Of a DNA stretch of 64,000 bases, positions 24,001 through 35,895 are shown one piece after another. The translations under genes were made by a program, and so were the position numbers. Within the stretch, counting starts at the first letter, position 1, and each line of letters starts with the position of its first letter. Origin of the DNA: Diogma glabrata (taxonomy: Eukaryota > Arthropoda > Insecta > Diptera > Cylindrotomidae); assembly GCA_963693315.1 (NCBI GenBank), contig OY856186.1, positions 283,894,944 to 283,958,943 on the forward strand. The letters are read 5' to 3'. The notes beneath the pieces are model-generated. The model made no database searches. It had not been told where the DNA came from and worked only from the letters and a program-made list of their open reading frames with translations.

Positions 24001-24290
24001 CACCTGTTTATTGTTTCAATGTTTGTTGGGAGCATACAACATTCGTTCGTGAATGAATTTTGATGACACTTTGGAAAAGATGCAAATATGTATGGCAAGG
24101 AACCGATGAGTTTTTTAGCGATAGTGAACAAAGTGTTAGCGTCCGCCGAGCTCTTGTTTTTTTGGAAGCTTAATAACATCTGTATCTGATAATCGAATTG
24201 GATGATACTTTGTACATAAACATTTAGTTCACAACAGTTCTGCATCCCAACTTCCGGTTTGTCACTTCCGGTTAAATTTTTTTTTTACTT

Positions 24291-25438
24291 TTTCTCGTAC
24301 AACAGAATTTATGCTTGTTGGGATACTACTGCCCTCTTTAATATTTTTATAATTAGAACTACGCGAAATCTACAAAATTGGTTAGCTTTTAATTAAGGTA
24401 TTTGATGGATATTAGCTCATTATTTATCCAGAACAGTATGTTTTCAGAGTTGTGGTGAAGTCAGCTTATGCATCAGCGTCGCAATTTTTTGTATAATTTT
24501 GAATAATGACGTTTTCTTCGTGTTATCTTACCTCGATTAGCTCCGAACCTAACTGATCGAAAGTCTTCAAATGTATTTGGAATGATAGAAAAATTAGTAC
24601 TTTTTTAATAAAAAATATACATATTATAATTATGAGTATATGACTCTCCCCTTCTCATTTCCACCCCCTATTAAGGGGGTGGAAATGAGAAGGGGAGAAA
24701 ACAAGTAAAGCTTAATTAGTAAAGCTAAATTTTTTTAATAAAACTTAGAATCGTTTGAATAAGTCAGTAACAACTTTATCTTTTCATTGTAATGCTAGGT
24801 TGGGAAGATGCAGATTCTCAATTATATCAGTTAAGAATACACAGTCATTAATCCATTGATCATCCTTTAATTCCGGATAGTGTTTTTCTTTGAAATAATT
24901 TGCTGATAGGTGGGAAAGTAGTTAATTTTTTGTTTGTCTTAATTAACGAAAGTTATCCAATTTTTCGATATTTTGGACTAAGAGCTGGTAATTTATTGTT
25001 AATTTAATTACAACTTTATTGCAATTTGAATAAATTTTTAAATGTTATTAAATTTTTTCATTTCTTTTCGAGGGCCGCACTCGTTCTTTCAAAGAGCCGC
25101 ATGCGGCTCGCGAGCATCAATTTGGCCATGTGTGTAATATATGTATGCTTTTTTGGAAATAGGCATAATGTATTTTTTTTTCATTTGAGTTTTGAGTCTA
25201 TGTTTTCTGAAATATTTATGCTTTAGGGCGTAAAACAGCAATTTTACAGATTGTTATTTTAATTGGAAAAAATAGACTGAATAGCTTTACACCTGATTTT
25301 GGAATCGTAAAATTGCATTTTACGGTATACTCGTACAAAATAGTATAGTATGATTCAAGGACGTAATGTAACGACTGACTATTTCGAATATTTCTCTAAA
25401 AGTAAGAATATTCATGTATAAAGAAATTCGCTAATAAT
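24291..25438. other. No gene; GC-rich hAT-like scrap near 25068
   Basis: The only distinctive piece is around 25068–25110, where GGGCCGCACTCG, AAGAGCCGCATG and CGGCTCGCGAGC resemble the end region of hAT-type elements. It is too short to classify. The hairpin at 24645–24698 is listed separately. Confidence 0.3.
24645..24698. repeat. Perfect hairpin, 25-bp stem, 4-nt loop
   Basis: CTTCTCATTTCCACCCCCT and its exact complement face each other around ATTA. The stem is unusually C-rich for this AT-rich region. Confidence 0.9.
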
Positions 25439-27248
25439 TTGCCAATTTATTTCAATTCCGGACTGTTAAATTTATCTGGAAGACAATCGGAAGCTGAAGG
25501 AGGTGTACGGTTCATGTTCCACGAATCCATAAGTAATGTCGAGTGCTTGCATACATTTAGTAATAATAGAATAAGCTTAATCAGTGTAAATGTGAACTTT
25601 AATAATCAAAATACAACTGTTAATGTGTTATACAACCCACCAAATAGAACCTCTAGTGATTTCGACAGTTTTTACAATTTCTAGATAGTGAGATGAATAA
25701 AGTTAATAACAAAACACAATCTGGTTCAGTTTTAGATCACATACTATTTAATGATCAAAGAGATGAAGTTGTGCTCAACCATCTACAAACTTACCTTTCT
25801 GATCATAACATTATAATTTGTGAATTTATTAACACTATAATCCATAACACTAAGGCTAGCAAAATAATAAAAAGTACAATTACAAATTATAAACAATTAT
25901 CTGAAAATATAAAAAGTCATCCAATTTATATCAACACAAATCTACCAATAGACACAGTTTGGAACAACTTTGAAAAACAACTGAATAGTCGAAAAAATAA
26001 CTATACCAAATGCTAAAGAAAAACATATTAAAAATTCCGTTAATCTTAAACCATGGATAGACAATGAAATGATGCAAATCTGTAGAAAAAAACATTTCTG
26101 GTATAAACAAACTTAAGAACACCTCGACTAGAGGAATATATTGCTTTGAAACAAAACTATTAAAAACGTGTAGTAAAACCACATCTCCAACTTTGACAGC
26201 AATTGTCAACAAATCCTTCGAATGTGGAATCTTTCCAACGAATTTAAAAGCCAGCAAAATACTAGCAATTTATAGAACAGGTAGTAAACATGATGTGAGT
26301 CAATAAGGTCAATATGGTTTCAGAACATCCACTAACACGAATATTGCACTATATGATATTGTAATGTCATACAACATAACCTTTATAAAAAACAAAAAGT
26401 TTCAGCAATGTTTATGCTTTGGATTCTATGAATATTGAAATTTTTCTTACAAGGAAATACATATCAGAAAAATCTTTAAATTGGTTAAGATCATTCTTAT
26501 CATCAAGAAAACAAGTGGCAAAAATCGGAGAATCATATTCACATATCAAACATCAGAGCAATACCTAGATTGTGGAGTGCCGCATGGTAGTATACTAAGA
26601 CCAATTCTGTTCTTGCTGTATATCAATGATCTTAACTGCTGCAAACTAAATGGAAAATTATTTTTATATGCTGATGACATAGCTCTTGTTTATAATGCAT
26701 CATCAATATCGGAACTCCAACAAGTAATGAACGAGGACCTAATTAGCTTAAAAGCCTGGCTATCAAAAAATAAACTTGTTCTCAGCACAGAAAAATCAAA
26801 AATCGTGCTTTTCAAAAATTCAGCTCAGCTAGAAGTATTCTTCAAAGGTCAACAATTACAGCAAGTTACAAAATTTCAATATCTAGGAATTTTTGTTGAC
26901 AACGATCTGAAACTTAAACATCATCTTGAATATCTTAAGCAAAGATTGGCACTCGTAGCTGGAATGTTCAAAAGAATAAGTTAGTACTTGAGTGCAGATA
27001 ACACAAAAAGAATGCTGTACTTCTCATTCTTCCATAGCATTCTAACATATAGTGGCGTTGTTTGGGGATCTACATTAAGAGGTGAAATCGAAGAAGTGCA
27101 AGTTCTACAAAATAGAGCGATTAAAAACCTATTTCAACTTAACCATCGCTCAAGGACATATGATATAAACAAAACGTACAATATACTAGCAGTTGATAAG
27201 GTCGTCGAGCGTCGGTTGTTCGAGCGACGGTCTTACGTAATTGCATAA
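25439..27248 (+). pseudogene. Jockey/CR1-group LINE ORF2, decayed
   Basis: Pieces of an endonuclease–reverse transcriptase protein appear in order on the plus strand. At 25439–25684 is the end of an AP-endonuclease domain (VLYNPPNRTSSDFDSF). At 25693–26016 come SGSVLDHILF and YLSDHNII, the SDH motif of the endonuclease. After a gap, 26481–26984 has GVPHGSILRPILFLLYINDL and the catalytic YADD at 26667–26678. At 26988–27248 come the C-terminal ILTYSGVVWGS and VQVLQNRAIKNLF blocks. Stops and frame changes at about 25685, 26014 and 26982 and a deletion before motif 2 make it dead. The clade within this group is unsettled. Confidence 0.85.
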
Positions 27249-29057
27249 TTGACGTACGACTACGTCGTTTCTTTATTACTGTATTTTGCGGTGTCACTTT
27301 CTAACCCTATATTTTGATGTCATAGCTACGTCCAAAAACGTAAAAAACATTCAAATTTGTATAAATTATGTACAAATACAATTTTTTATCAAAGCAACCG
27401 TTCAATTCAAAATTTCATCATCCAATCAAAATTATTGTTATTATTTCCTAGGCGCCTCGATTCACAAACTATACATACATACATTTAATAATTGGTTTAA
27501 AAAATTAAGTAAATTTTACATTGATTATTCAATTCAATTTTTTTTACTTTATATTTAATTCCGTAAGACTAATTTTTTTAACTTATCATTCATTTTATGT
27601 CTCACGCCTTTTTATGGCCAAAAAGTTTGAGTGTTTTGGAACGATACATATGGAACGATACAACGATGTTTTGGAACGATACATATTTCACTATTTTAGT
27701 TTTTTAAAATAACTTAGATATAATTAAATTATAATTTTAAATTGGCGCAGCTTGTATTGTTTTTAAATTATGCCAATGAATGTGATGAAATGAGCCATTT
27801 TATGTTCAATCGTTTATTTTATTACGGTTAGAATCTGAATTTAAATATCTTATCGATTTATAAATACATCCTAAAATAAAATGTCAATAAAATAAATAAA
27901 ATAACAAAACCAAATTCATCCCAAGTGACCCCTTTAAACAACTTATTTTGTTGCTGCAATTTATTGTAATTTTTATTCAACATTTTAGCACTCAAAATCG
28001 AAAATAAAAAAAATTCTAATGTGGAAATAACAAAAATAGTCCATTTTGCTATAATAGATGAAAACACTGCTTTTTCGTTAGTGAAAATTTGTTCACGAGA
28101 GGTGTTGGTGTCGAGTGGGACAGTTTCACGAACGTAAAATGTTTTCTTCTCGCGTAGAAATTGCAATTTTTTCTACGATATTAAATTATAAACGATATTT
28201 ATTACTTAAATTATTAAATTTAAAATCGATAATATAGCATTCAATATTTATATTCTATTTTTTCCAGGTTGGTTTGTTCTACAAACATTGTAAAATTACA
28301 TGAAAATACCATAGCAACTACAATATGTTGATTTTACACTAGTAGAAAAACCCATTTTCACAGGGGATTAAGCCTGCATGAAAATAGATTTTTCATCTGC
28401 TATCGTAGAAAAATTAATTTTATTTATACTTTTTTTGTGTTTTTATAGCACCAGAATTTTATTTTTTTATGTTGTTTATTATATTTGTCATTACATGTCT
28501 ATCAATATGTTAAATTTATGCATAAAATAGCAACAAAAAATTTGATGTTGCCTCTTGTTGGATGTTTGTTAGTTGTTTGATTACGCATATCATACAATAT
28601 GCTTTCAATTCAATGTTGTAATTTTGATGATTGGTTTGAGCGAATCATATTAATGTTATGCATGTTATTTTCCATTAAAATGTGAATTTACGCAAAAAAA
28701 AGGTTAAATGGTCGAAATTTTCATAAATTTTTCATTAAAGCACATCATGAAATATCCATACAATAAATTATGTACAGTGTACATTAAGTGTAAAAACAAA
28801 TTTTAAAAAATAAAATTAATTATAACTACATCTATGGAATATATGAGTACGTAAATTTCGTTAAAGTTTTCTATTATCAAGTAAGTTAAAAATTTGTCTC
28901 CATTGTTTTATTATGTAATGCAAACATGTTGAATTTTTTAACGCAAGCTTACTCTAAAAATTATAATAATGTATTAAATTTTTTTTTTGGAAACGCATTT
29001 TTATCTGATTGCAGTTGTAGAACAGGCTAATATTTTAGAGCAAGACATTGAATGCAG
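27249..29057. other. Unassigned; one dispersed repeat arm
   Basis: From 27249 the sequence holds a small palindrome around ACGTAATTGCATAATTGACG (about 27234) and a triplicated TGGAACGATACA near 27640–27690. The segment 28020–28150 (GAAAATTTGTTCACGAG, GTTTCACGAACG) recurs at 45075–45153 and, inverted and more diverged, at 48690–48800. The 102-codon minus frame there is inside this repeat. Confidence 0.4.
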
Positions 29058-31460
29058 GTTGAATGCGAAGATGCAACAGGAATAAAAATTCCCGAAATTC
29101 TTTTGGTGGATATTTTTTTCCAAAATCTTAAGCAGTCAGACTTTTTACTAAAAATAAAAGTAAAAGAAGAACCATTAAAGCAACCTGCAAAACTACAACG
29201 ACAAAATGCAAGATATGGTTTACACTTGCTGATAACTGCAGAGTTAAAGACATTATATTATATACTTAAATCATTAACCAAAATGTTTTTGTTCATTTGT
29301 AGGATATTGAAAATTTTATTTTAAAATCAAGCAATGCATATGTGCTCAACAAAAAAAGCCAAGGAGCAATAGCTAAACAGTTAAAAAAAAATTGAATATG
29401 TAATGCAAATTGCTACACATATAGGCCCTACGGAAGTTTCCATTACAAAACAATACAAAGCTTGCTATAGAAAGTTAAACTAATGCTCTTTGCATCAATA
29501 TTTAACAGAGTACTTGGAGTAAAATAAAAAAGCTTGTTGTTTAAAAATGTCTGTTATTTGCATTAAATAAATTACGCGCAACATTTTTTTTAGTATGACA
29601 TTTTAATGCAAATTACATCATAATTTCGAGATACTTTAATTATTACGCACCTGCCTAAATTAATCAAATTGAAATAAAAAAATTACAACGGAAAAAATTA
29701 AAACATACATACCACCTTAATCACTATTATTATAGACTTTCAGCTAAGAAGCGATAACTAAAACATACATGAAACGATTTTAACTATATATTTCTAAAAT
29801 GGATAATACTCTAGTGAATTTTAAAATTTCATTAATGTTTTAAATTGTAGCAAGGTGTATTAAAACTTCTAGCTGTTCTATAGAAATAAATTATGATGCA
29901 AGAGTTGTTTTAAATTTTATAGAAATGCATTGAAATCAGGTTTAATGCCACATTTACTTTACAATTCAATAATAACCTGCAACGCATAGCTCCCATTGCA
30001 AGACTTGCTTTAAATATTGCAGTTACTTTTTCAACTGTGTATATTACCAGATTTGTCTGATATTGAAAGAAGGGCGGTAATAAGAAAAGGGGTAGACTTA
30101 ATGGTACAGACATTTTCTTACCATCCCGAGCACGACCATAAATTGGCATTGGCTTATGCAATTATTGATATATTTCCTCAATTAAAAACCAATAATAAAG
30201 AATCGGATCCAATTGTAATATTCAAAAATATTATATTAGAATTGTTTAAACATATAAAACTAATTTTCAAATCTCTTATAGAATCTACTATACAACCGTG
30301 ATGACAATAGGGGATATATTTTAAATCGTCTCAACCACATTAGATCAAAACTATATAAGTTAGAAAAAAATACAAAAGAAAATAGGAAAACTAACAAAAA
30401 AAGATTAAATAAATTCGAAAAACACGATCATAGTGTGATTAATGAAAATTCTAAGCTTGATTCTTTATCTACAAACGAGGAATTACTTATTTTAAAAAAC
30501 TTAAACGCTAATACCCAGCAAAATTTTATAAAACAAAAATTAAAAGAAACAATCAATGCATGAATTGAATTTTTAAAATCAACTAGAGTTTCAAAATTTT
30601 CCGAAGCTTTTCCATTTCTTTTACATGTCCTAATTTGGTGAGTAATTTTTTATTTTGTTTACATAAAATATATTCTAATTTATACCAAATTTGTTTATAT
30701 AGATTTTACTTGACTTCAAATTGAGTTATCCCAAAATATCAAATAAATATAAAGAAAATTGGCCGAAAGTATCAGAAGTTCTAGAAAAGGTTTGGAAAAG
30801 TTTCAAAGGACCCCAATGTCCTAATGTTTCAGAACTAGCATGTAATATATAAATATTTTTTTTTTTCTTCAACTAAGTATCGTCTCAACTATAATATATC
30901 TATGCACTTCTTTTAATTTCAGATTGGACACCATCGTACCAAAAAATATTTTTGCTTTTGAATTTATTACCTCAAACGTGTAAGATTTCGTCACAAACAA
31001 AAATAATTTCGTTCCAGGAATCCATGTATAAGATAATATTATTCAAACAGGTAATTAAATTTCTTTAGATTAAGTTCTAAGTTTTAATTTACATTTTGTT
31101 TTTTATTTGCCTTAAAGCTTAACTTAACTAACGACGAAGTAAAGGCAGTTAATCAAAAATCGCCATATATTATAGCCAAAGGTGAGAACAAGACTGCAAT
31201 AACAGAATTATTACTATACGTGGAGTCTGAACTGATACCTTTGCCAGCTGAATATAAGATTACAGATGCACTAGATATACTTTTTAAGTCACACTTTGTG
31301 TTTAATCAAAACTATGATGTAAGTGTAAAACAGTTTTGGATGTTTGTTTCAAACTATTTCTTTAAAATAAACGAAAAAGTATCAATTAAGGTAAAAGATG
31401 TTCAAAATAAAATCAGTTTAGAAATTGATAGAAACTGTAAGCAACAGATTATTTCACTAA
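29058..31460 (+). pseudogene. Unrecognised multi-exon gene, one in-frame TGA
   Basis: Five plus-strand exons join in frame with GT–AG borders: 30023–30214, 30282–30637, 30726–30841, 30923–31050 and 31118–31460. Frame phases at each junction agree (0, 2, 1, 0). The protein has LPDLSDIERRAVIRKG, an Asn-Arg-Gly-Tyr block (DDNRGYILNRLNHIRSKLYK), a basic stretch, YWTPSYQKIFLLLNLLPQ and PLPAEYKITDALDILFKSHF. An upstream piece at 29058–29210 (VECEDATGIKIPEILL) may be an earlier exon; further exons near 29303 are broken. TGA at 30561–30563 interrupts exon 2, where CGA would restore Arg. The overall pattern loosely recalls insect SAMD3-like uncharacterised proteins; I cannot name it. The intact introns show it is not a processed copy. 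Confidence 0.6.
29690..29850. repeat. Dispersed repeat also inside the 49175–49831 element
   Basis: GAAGCGATAACTAAA and AATGGATAAT-x-CTCTAGTGAAT occur here and at about 49470–49540 in the same order and spacing. This suggests that a relative of that MITE sits in this intron region. Confidence 0.55.
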
Positions 31461-32040
31461 GTAATTTTTTTTTATATTATTTTTGTACACAATAATTGCT
31501 TGATTATATTCGTGCAATTTATAGTTGCATTTAATGGTTACATATATAATATTATGTTTTTTATCATAAATATAATTTGATTAAAAAAACTTCTGTAATA
31601 AATTGTTGTTCCTTCTGAAATAATTTGTTATGCCTACTGTCACAATTTGATGATGCTAAAAAGCTATACCAAATTTTGACGTTTCGTTATGGTGAATATA
31701 AATTCCAAAAGACAAAATTTTGACAGTTAATAGTTGTCATCTGTCATTATTTCGTGAGTTCACACAAAGCCAAAAAAGGTTAAAGCTAAAACAACAACAT
31801 GAAATAAAATTGAATTATTTTATGAATCAAATCAACATGTTAGGTAAAATAATGTTATCGAGTATTTTTAGATTTTCTCGAGGTTTTTTCGTAAAGAAAG
31901 TGACCTAGAATAATCGAAAAACTATGCAGAATTGTATGTAAATTCCTTTTGCGAAATTAAGATATTTTTGTTTTAAACTGTGATGATGTTAAGTGAAATT
32001 AATTGTAAACGAAACGCTGTACCGTGCATATAAAACGCTG
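31461..32040. other. No feature recognised
   Basis: AT-rich spacer between the spliced gene and the truncated BEL/Pao element. TGCATATAAAACGC at about 32026 could be a TATA-like box in a decayed LTR, but no second LTR was found. Confidence 0.3.
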
Positions 32041-32050
32041 TATAGTGCTT

Positions 32051-32380
32051 TCACACAAAAATACATATATATGCTTTGAATGTTTTTTGGTTTCGGCCTA
32101 TCATTAATTTCAACGACATTGGCTCTGTGTAGTCAACGCCGGTTTTCAGGAAGGGCCTTACTAAAGTTACTCGCTCTGCAGGTAGATTGCCCATTATTTG
32201 CGTAACCTGTTGGTTTCGGTATCTGATGCATGTGACACACTGGTGTGTCACTTTTTGTGCTATATTTCGACATCCATGTGCTTTTTTCAATTCTGAACTT
32301 TTAAGAGCGGTATACATTGACTCCTTGGTTCTTAGAGACAAAATAATAATAAGTATGGCTCGAGCGACTTTTCTTATCAT
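32051..32380 (-). pseudogene. BEL/Pao integrase, N-terminal part
   Basis: The zinc-binding part ends CVTC, followed by MGNLPAERVTLVRPFLKTGV and DYTEP, the start of the integrase core with its first Asp. The frame stops at 32051 before the rest of the catalytic core. Confidence 0.8.
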
Positions 32381-32464
32381 TACTGAAAAATTGAATATTT
32401 TATTAGCTATAAATATTCGAATGTAGAATTATTTACCAGTGCAGTATAACTTTGAACTACTTGT

Positions 32465-32815
32465 GGTTTGCGTTCTTCTTCTGAGCTGGCCATTCACAAT
32501 CATCCTTTTTTAGCCAGCTTGGTTCACACCACCACATTGAATTTTCAATTAGATCATTTGCAGAAATAACTCAAGATTCACAATCTGCATGGATTGTGGA
32601 TTATCTTCAGACGGTTCGACTCCCAACGAAGGTTTTCCATTTTCGAGGATGCTCTATAAGCCAAGACAAACTGTCGTTGAATCACTCCATGCGTAAATTT
32701 TTTTTCTTGATTCTCAAAAACTTCCCTTGTAGATATCAGCAAGTTTTTTTAGCAATAATGCTGCATATAACTCGTTGTTTCCATCTTCTTGCCAAACTAT
32801 CCGCTATGGAAATCG
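32465..32815 (-). pseudogene. BEL/Pao RNase H and connector, frameshifted
   Basis: Pieces in different frames: ELYAALLLKKL, WSDSTTV with the RNase H Asp, EHPRKWKTFVG, and the connector block ENSMWWCEPSWLKKDDCEWP. The order is right for BEL/Pao; at least two frame changes. Confidence 0.65.
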
Positions 32816-32832
32816 GTATCTATAACTAACAC

Positions 32833-33219
32833 CTACCTATACATCTTCTCTATATCAGCAGTAACAACAATTTTGTGTAGCCTAAAGCGTTGAATTATAT
32901 TCAGTAAAGGTTGTTGGATGGTCGGTCTAATCATTAAATAATCATTTAATGAGTTACCTGTGGATGATCTGGCCAACGCATTAAATACAACTCGCAACTT
33001 TCTGGTTGAGCTAGTTTCCTTCAAGACACCGTGATGTAGTAGATAACAAATGGTATTACATCGTTGAATGTGGTCATCGATTGAAATTAGCTTCATGTGT
33101 CTCAAATCTTCGTACTCCTTTATAAATTTATGGTACTGTTCGTTGAACTGCTGATCTCTTCTGAAACGACCTTGCATTGATTTCATACGTTTAACAGCTT
33201 GCGACTGAGAATCTCCCAA
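32833..33219 (-). pseudogene. BEL/Pao reverse transcriptase, N-terminal half
   Basis: LLHHGVLKETSSTRKLRVVF and GNSLNDYLMIRPTIQQPLL are BEL/Pao reverse transcriptase blocks, and ADIEKMYR carries the first catalytic Asp. The frame then ends and the DD motif and following subdomain are absent: RNase H sequence starts within about 70 bp, which indicates an internal deletion. Confidence 0.85.
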
Positions 33220-33579
33220 ATTAATATTTATATATTCTTAAATGGTAAACGTACCACAAATCTTCAATCATCTCGTCTACTAAAGGTTTCTTCGAAGTGT
33301 GTTTCACAAATTTTCTCTTCTTCTGTGCATAATTCTTGTGTCGGTAGATTTTCGATTTCCCAAAATCTTCTTAATGCTTTGTCGATATCTACCTCTTCGC
33401 TAGTACCGTTTGTAACATGGTAGCTAGAAAATTAATTATGAAATACTTCACCTACAATAACCCAACCAAAAATTGTTTCTTGTGCAATGGGGTTATTTTC
33501 TTTGTTCATAATTTGCCCAGGTTTTAAAATTTTTAAAATTTCGTTAATTCCAACCAAAATGACAACTTGACTTGATACA

Positions 33580-33861
33580 TTAAACGTCTGCCATATCTAG
33601 TTTCTTTAGCTTCATTTCCTTAAGAGATTGGAATGGAAAAGCAGGGATAAGAGAGGATACTGATGACAAAATAAAGGCATTGGTTTCAACAAAGTTTTTT
33701 GGATCGAAACGTGAACACAGCATAATCTTTGTAACGCCCCTCGTAACGGCTGCTAATATTGATGCTATTCCACTTATGGTAATTTTGGCATGAGACCTTG
33801 GAAGACGAAGTCTCTGTACGCAGTCCTCAGAAATAAAACACAGCTGTGATCTACTGTCCAA
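33580..33861 (-). pseudogene. BEL/Pao protease region (DUF1758-type)
   Basis: MDSRSQLCFISEDCVQRL corresponds to the aspartic-protease active-site stretch, normally D-S/T-G-x-Q. The glycine has become Arg, consistent with decay. Confidence 0.7.
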
Positions 33862-33894
33862 AAGAAAGCTAGCAGATGCTTTTTAGAACGTTTA

Positions 33895-34434
33895 TTATGG
33901 CTGTTGGTAATGTACCAACTGCGCAGTTCTTGGTTTTCTCCTTTTGACCGATTTCAAATGTGTTAAAAGTCTTCGAAAGAGACATACCGCAGTGCGGTAC
34001 TTGCTCCATGTATTCCAGGTTGGTTGTTTAAATATTTGAGGATGGACTAATATAATTACAATTCCCTCGAGGTGTTTTACTGAATGATGTTTTCGACTAC
34101 ATTTATCATATCTTTTTTGATAACGACATTTAAAAACCATGTGAGTATCGCTTAAACAATTGAAACAACGACCTAGCTCCTTCATTTTATTTCTTCGTTC
34201 CATAATGGATAAAGCTAGGAAAACATTGCACTCACATAGTTTATGCAACTGTGAGCACAAAGGACAATTCAATTTTATTTGCGCTGATGATATATGTAGA
34301 GATTTCACAGTTGAAGCTTTTGACGAACATGCTCTTGAATGTGTGATATTAGTTGAGTTCAAACTTTCTAACATGTTTGCCCGTTTATTTAAAAACTTTA
34401 CTAACCATAAATTTATTTTTAATAAAAGAAACAC
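33895..34434 (-). pseudogene. BEL/Pao Gag zinc-knuckle region
   Basis: An open frame with one perfect CX2CX4HX4C knuckle, CFNCLSDTHMVFKC, followed by the Cys/His pair region CSRKHHSVKH. These zinc knuckles bind element RNA. A hairpin duplication (34409–34488) interrupts the upstream part. Confidence 0.75.
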
Positions 34435-34488
34435 TTGTTTATATTTCGCAAATTATGAACAAGTGTTTCTTTTATTAAAAATAAATTT
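34409..34488. repeat. Perfect hairpin inside the BEL Gag frame, 31-bp stem
   Basis: Arms 34409–34439 and 34458–34488 are exact complements with an 18-nt loop. One arm belongs to the repeat's own flanking sequence, and the other looks like an inverted local copy. This is a snap-back duplication rather than a known element. Confidence 0.9.
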
Positions 34489-34535
34489 ATTATTAATAAT
34501 GTTTCGCCAAGTGCCAACAGTAACCTCAATAAATA

Positions 34536-35065
34536 CTACTTTACTAACAAATCGGAAGACGGTAAATCAATATCACCACCCTCTTGTACCCATAAGCGTT
34601 GACTTTCTTCATTCATCTTATTGAAAATAACATAAACAAGCCATGGATCTCGTGCTTCAGCTTCTGGACCTAGAACCTTTAATCCTCGTAACACTTCATC
34701 TGTGGTACCGCTGAGCTTTTTAAAATTGTTTGAATTTGCAGCCTTTAACGAAGGTTGCTCTAAGAAACTTTTCAAAAATGAAGTCACAATTGAATGCTTC
34801 CGATTGTAACGTTGAAATAGTCATTGATGTGCTTCAATATAGTTTGCCTCAGTCACAGCAAAATGTTTAACTAATTTTAGTGAAGCATTAATCGTAATTA
34901 AGTAAACTTTTCAAATGTTGAATCTTTTGCACTGCTGGAATCGTTTCATTTTCATGCACGCTTGAAGAATATAGATCGTAAAATGAGAACTAATCTTTAT
35001 AATTTCCGTCGAAGTGGGGTATATTTACACGCGGTAATTTAAAATCACACCCTCCAGATAGTGAT
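34536..35065 (-). pseudogene. BEL/Pao Gag, N-terminal (DUF1759-type)
   Basis: The frame is broken but readable. The segment near 35040 reads LPRVNIPHFDGNYKD, the opening block of this Gag domain. The 34536–34787 frame reads KLSGTTDEVLRGLKVLG and SQRLWVQEG. Stops lie between the two. Confidence 0.75.
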
Positions 35066-35105
35066 GTTTTCGTAAGGTGGATTACAGTTTTACTGGCTCC
35101 GGAAT

Positions 35106-35887
35106 TTGCTAAAACTCGGACATATCGACAAAAGAACGAAGAGACTACTAACGTTCACAGCCCAGCCACCACGACCCCGTGCTACCCCGAAAATACACAA
35201 GCCTGGAACACATATTATAATCAACTCCACCAATTCTCCAACATACAAAATAGCCAAATATTTGAACTCCATCTTAAAAAATGCAATAATTGAAAATAAG
35301 TACAACATTAACAACTCTTACCACTTAAAACAGTTATTAAATAATACAAAAATGTCTGATGATGACCTCATGGTCTCATTTGATGTTGTCACTATGTTTC
35401 CTCCGAACAGATTCCTATCGAATTAGTACATCAATCCATTCAAAAACGATGGTCAATGATTCAACAACAAACAAACATACCAGAGAAAATATTCAAAGAA
35501 ATGATTACCCTATGTGTGGTTGATTGCAATTATGTGAAATTAGAAAACCAGTGTTATAAACAAAAAGATGGTCTTACAATCGGAAGACCAGTATCTAGCA
35601 CGTAAGCTGATTTTGTCATTACTGTTTTGTTAGATTCCGTCATTAACAAATCTGGTATCATTCCAACACTTTTGGTTAAATATGTTGATGACAAATTAGC
35701 ATTTATACCAAAAGATGAAATGGAAAATTTCTATCAAATCTTAAATCGTGAACACCGGTCCATCAATTTCACATATGAAATTGAAGAAAATTCTACAATC
35801 CCATATTTAGATATGTTAATTCATAGGAAGAATGAAAATCGATTACAAACCAGTTACTATCAAAAACCAACTTCAAAAAATAGGTAG
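35106..35887 (+). pseudogene. Penelope-like reverse transcriptase
   Basis: PRATPKIHKPGTHIIINSTN is the PLE form of the fingers motif. VSFDVVTMF carries the first catalytic Asp. KQKDGLTIGRPVSST is motif B, followed by a TAA. LLVKYVDDKLAF has the YVDD catalytic pair at 35681–35692. STIPYLDMLIHRKN and TSYYQKPTSKNR are the thumb-proximal blocks. The catalytic residues survive but the frame does not. Confidence 0.88.
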
Positions 35888-35895
35888 TTACATTA

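Larger units (their letters stand above)
19668..24290. repeat. Tandem 460/163-bp repeat family, interrupted by a foldback
   Basis: Segments 19668–20576 and 22452–24290 belong to one family. Landmarks recur: GGGAGCATAC at 22487, 23113, 23573 and 24028 with a diverged copy near 22950; and AGTTCTGAATCCTAACTTC near 22705 and 23330. Spacing alternates at about 460 and 163 bp. The left part begins with a GGGTTCTG … ACGGAACCCT inverted motif of the kind heading dispersed insect repeats. Minus-strand frames of 81–125 codons across it repeat the same peptide and are not genes. Confidence 0.65.
32051..35065 (-). mobile_element. BEL/Pao LTR retrotransposon, internal region, decayed
   Basis: On the minus strand, from 35065 leftward, come Gag, zinc knuckle, protease, reverse transcriptase, RNase H and the start of integrase. 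This is the BEL/Pao order with its characteristic domains. The two LTRs are not visible: integrase is cut near 32051, and the Gag end abuts a Penelope element at about 35090. Frameshifts and stops occur in every domain, and the C-terminal half of the reverse transcriptase is deleted. It is not capable of movement. Confidence 0.85.

Noticed and set aside
22399..24245. Minus-strand frames with recurring peptide blocks (99, 125 and 81 codons)
   Set aside because: The three frames are translations of the same tandem repeat unit at the landmarks listed; no start, splice or domain evidence.
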